NCBI RefSeq assembly: GCF_001513975.1
Contig: NZ_KQ947986.1
Span: forward strand, 660,713 to 724,712
Reading direction: 5' to 3'
DNA length: 64,000 bases
Origin: Streptomyces curacoi
GTDB taxonomy: Bacteria; Actinomycetota; Actinomycetes; Streptomycetales; Streptomycetaceae
Below the pieces are notes generated by a model, which was not told where the DNA came from, made no database searches, and worked only from the letters and a program-made list of their open reading frames with translations. This document shows, in pieces, positions 63,257 to 64,000 of the stretch. The stretch's first letter is position 1, and the number at the start of each line of letters is the position of its first letter. The position numbers and the translations under genes were made by a program.

Positions 63257-64000
63257 TGGCGCGCCTCGCCCAGACCGCCGGTCTGACGGACATCCAGCAG
63301 GAGATCCTCTCCACCGTCCGGGACTTTGTCGACAAGGAGATCATCCCGGTCGCGACCGAGCTGGAGCACCGCGACGAGTACCCGCAGCAGATCGTCGACG
63401 GCCTCAAGGAGTTGGGCCTGTTCGGCCTGATGATCCCCGAGGAGTACGGCGGCCTGGGCGAGTCCCTCCTGACGTACGCCCTGTGCGTCGAGGAGATCGC
63501 CCGCGGCTGGATGTCGGTGTCCGGCATCATCAACACGCACTTCATCGTGGCGTACATGCTCAAGCAGCACGGCACGCAGGAGCAGAAGGACTACTTCCTG
63601 CCGAGGATGGCGGCCGGCGACATCCGGGGCGCCTTCTCGATGTCGGAGCCGGGCCTCGGCTCCGATGTGTCGGCCATCACCTCGAAGGCGGTGAAGGACG
63701 GCGACGAGTACGTCCTGAACGGTCAGAAGATGTGGCTGACGAACGGCGGAACGTCAAACCTGGTTGCCGTCCTCGTCCGAAGTGACGAAGGACACCCCGA
63801 GGGCACCGCGCCCCACAAGTCGATGACCACCTTCCTCGTCGAGAAGGAGCCCGGCTTCGGCGAGGTCCGCCCGGGCCTCACCATCCCCGGCAAGATCGAC
63901 AAGATGGGCTACAAGGGGGTCGACACGACCGAGCTCATCATGGACGGCCTGCGAATTCCGGCCAATCGGGTGCTCGGCGGCGTCACCGGCCGCGGTTTCT
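63256..64000 (+). CDS. Acyl-CoA dehydrogenase, probable (2S)-methylsuccinyl-CoA dehydrogenase (3' end beyond window)
   Basis: The first 248 codons are present. ACAD features: LFGLMIPEEYGGLGESLLTY, AFSMSEPGLGSDVSAITSKA (FAD/substrate region) and NGQKMWLTNGGTSNLVAV. In this operon it most likely oxidises methylsuccinyl-CoA to mesaconyl-CoA. The ATG overlaps the preceding stop by 1 bp (TAATG). Cut by the right edge of the window. Confidence 0.87.
   Translation, partial: MARLAQTAGLTDIQQEILSTVRDFVDKEIIPVATELEHRDEYPQQIVDGLKELGLFGLMIPEEYGGLGESLLTYALCVEEIARGWMSVSGIINTHFIVAYMLKQHGTQEQKDYFLPRMAAGDIRGAFSMSEPGLGSDVSAITSKAVKDGDEYVLNGQKMWLTNGGTSNLVAVLVRSDEGHPEGTAPHKSMTTFLVEKEPGFGEVRPGLTIPGKIDKMGYKGVDTTELIMDGLRIPANRVLGGVTGRGF

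Overview
The window is a high-GC actinobacterial chromosome segment. Its codon use, GTG starts, ATGA/GTGA stop-start overlaps and gene content (gas-vesicle gvp set with gvpY/gvpZ, sodF, crotonyl-CoA carboxylase/reductase with meaA) point to Streptomyces. From memory, both ends resemble the S. coelicolor SCO6469-SCO6506 neighbourhood; I could not check this by alignment. I saw no rRNA or tRNA gene, CRISPR array or insertion sequence.

Left part (1-24 kb). A minus-strand gas-vesicle operon (gvpO-A-F-G-Y-Z-J-L, running off the left edge) follows a coupled trio of type II NADH dehydrogenase, transketolase and a LigD-type polymerase. Next come an F420-dependent oxidoreductase with an enolase-superfamily enzyme, an SDR with a small membrane protein, several small single-domain genes, and a secreted X-Pro peptidase. 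A four-gene peptidase operon follows (M55 D-aminopeptidase, M20, S9, S66). A decayed GntR regulator precedes a cytosine/purine permease that carries an unusual cysteine-rich tail. Nickel-type regulated sodF closes this part.

Middle (24.7-42 kb) is a corrinoid block: cobN (cobalamin riboswitch), cobG, cobH, cobIJ, a NiCoT Ni/Co permease, cobK, cbiD, cobM, a shortened cobL that retains only the CbiT domain, and cbiMNQO (second cobalamin riboswitch). Inside it sits a tsaD paralog coupled to a GNAT gene behind a near-perfect Fur-family palindrome. Very similar 17-bp elements lie upstream of sodF and, more weakly, of the NiCoT gene, suggesting a shared metal-responsive (Nur-like) control.

Right part (42-64 kb). 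A leaderless-looking LAXTG surface protein fragment, a methyltransferase, a PAS-GAF-SpoIIE-HATPase phosphatase, an MFS exporter fused to three Ig-like repeats, a SRPBCC protein, a LexA-boxed radical SAM gene, a secreted tripeptidyl-aminopeptidase type hydrolase, RidA, GNAT, a 69-bp tandem repeat array and a HEAT-repeat protein lead into the ethylmalonyl-CoA pathway. That module contains a duplicated 3-hydroxybutyryl-CoA dehydrogenase, a TetR regulator, ccr, B12-dependent ethylmalonyl-CoA mutase, malyl/methylmalyl-CoA lyase, mesaconyl-CoA hydratase and an acyl-CoA dehydrogenase cut by the right edge. The corrinoid block can supply the cofactor that the mutase needs.
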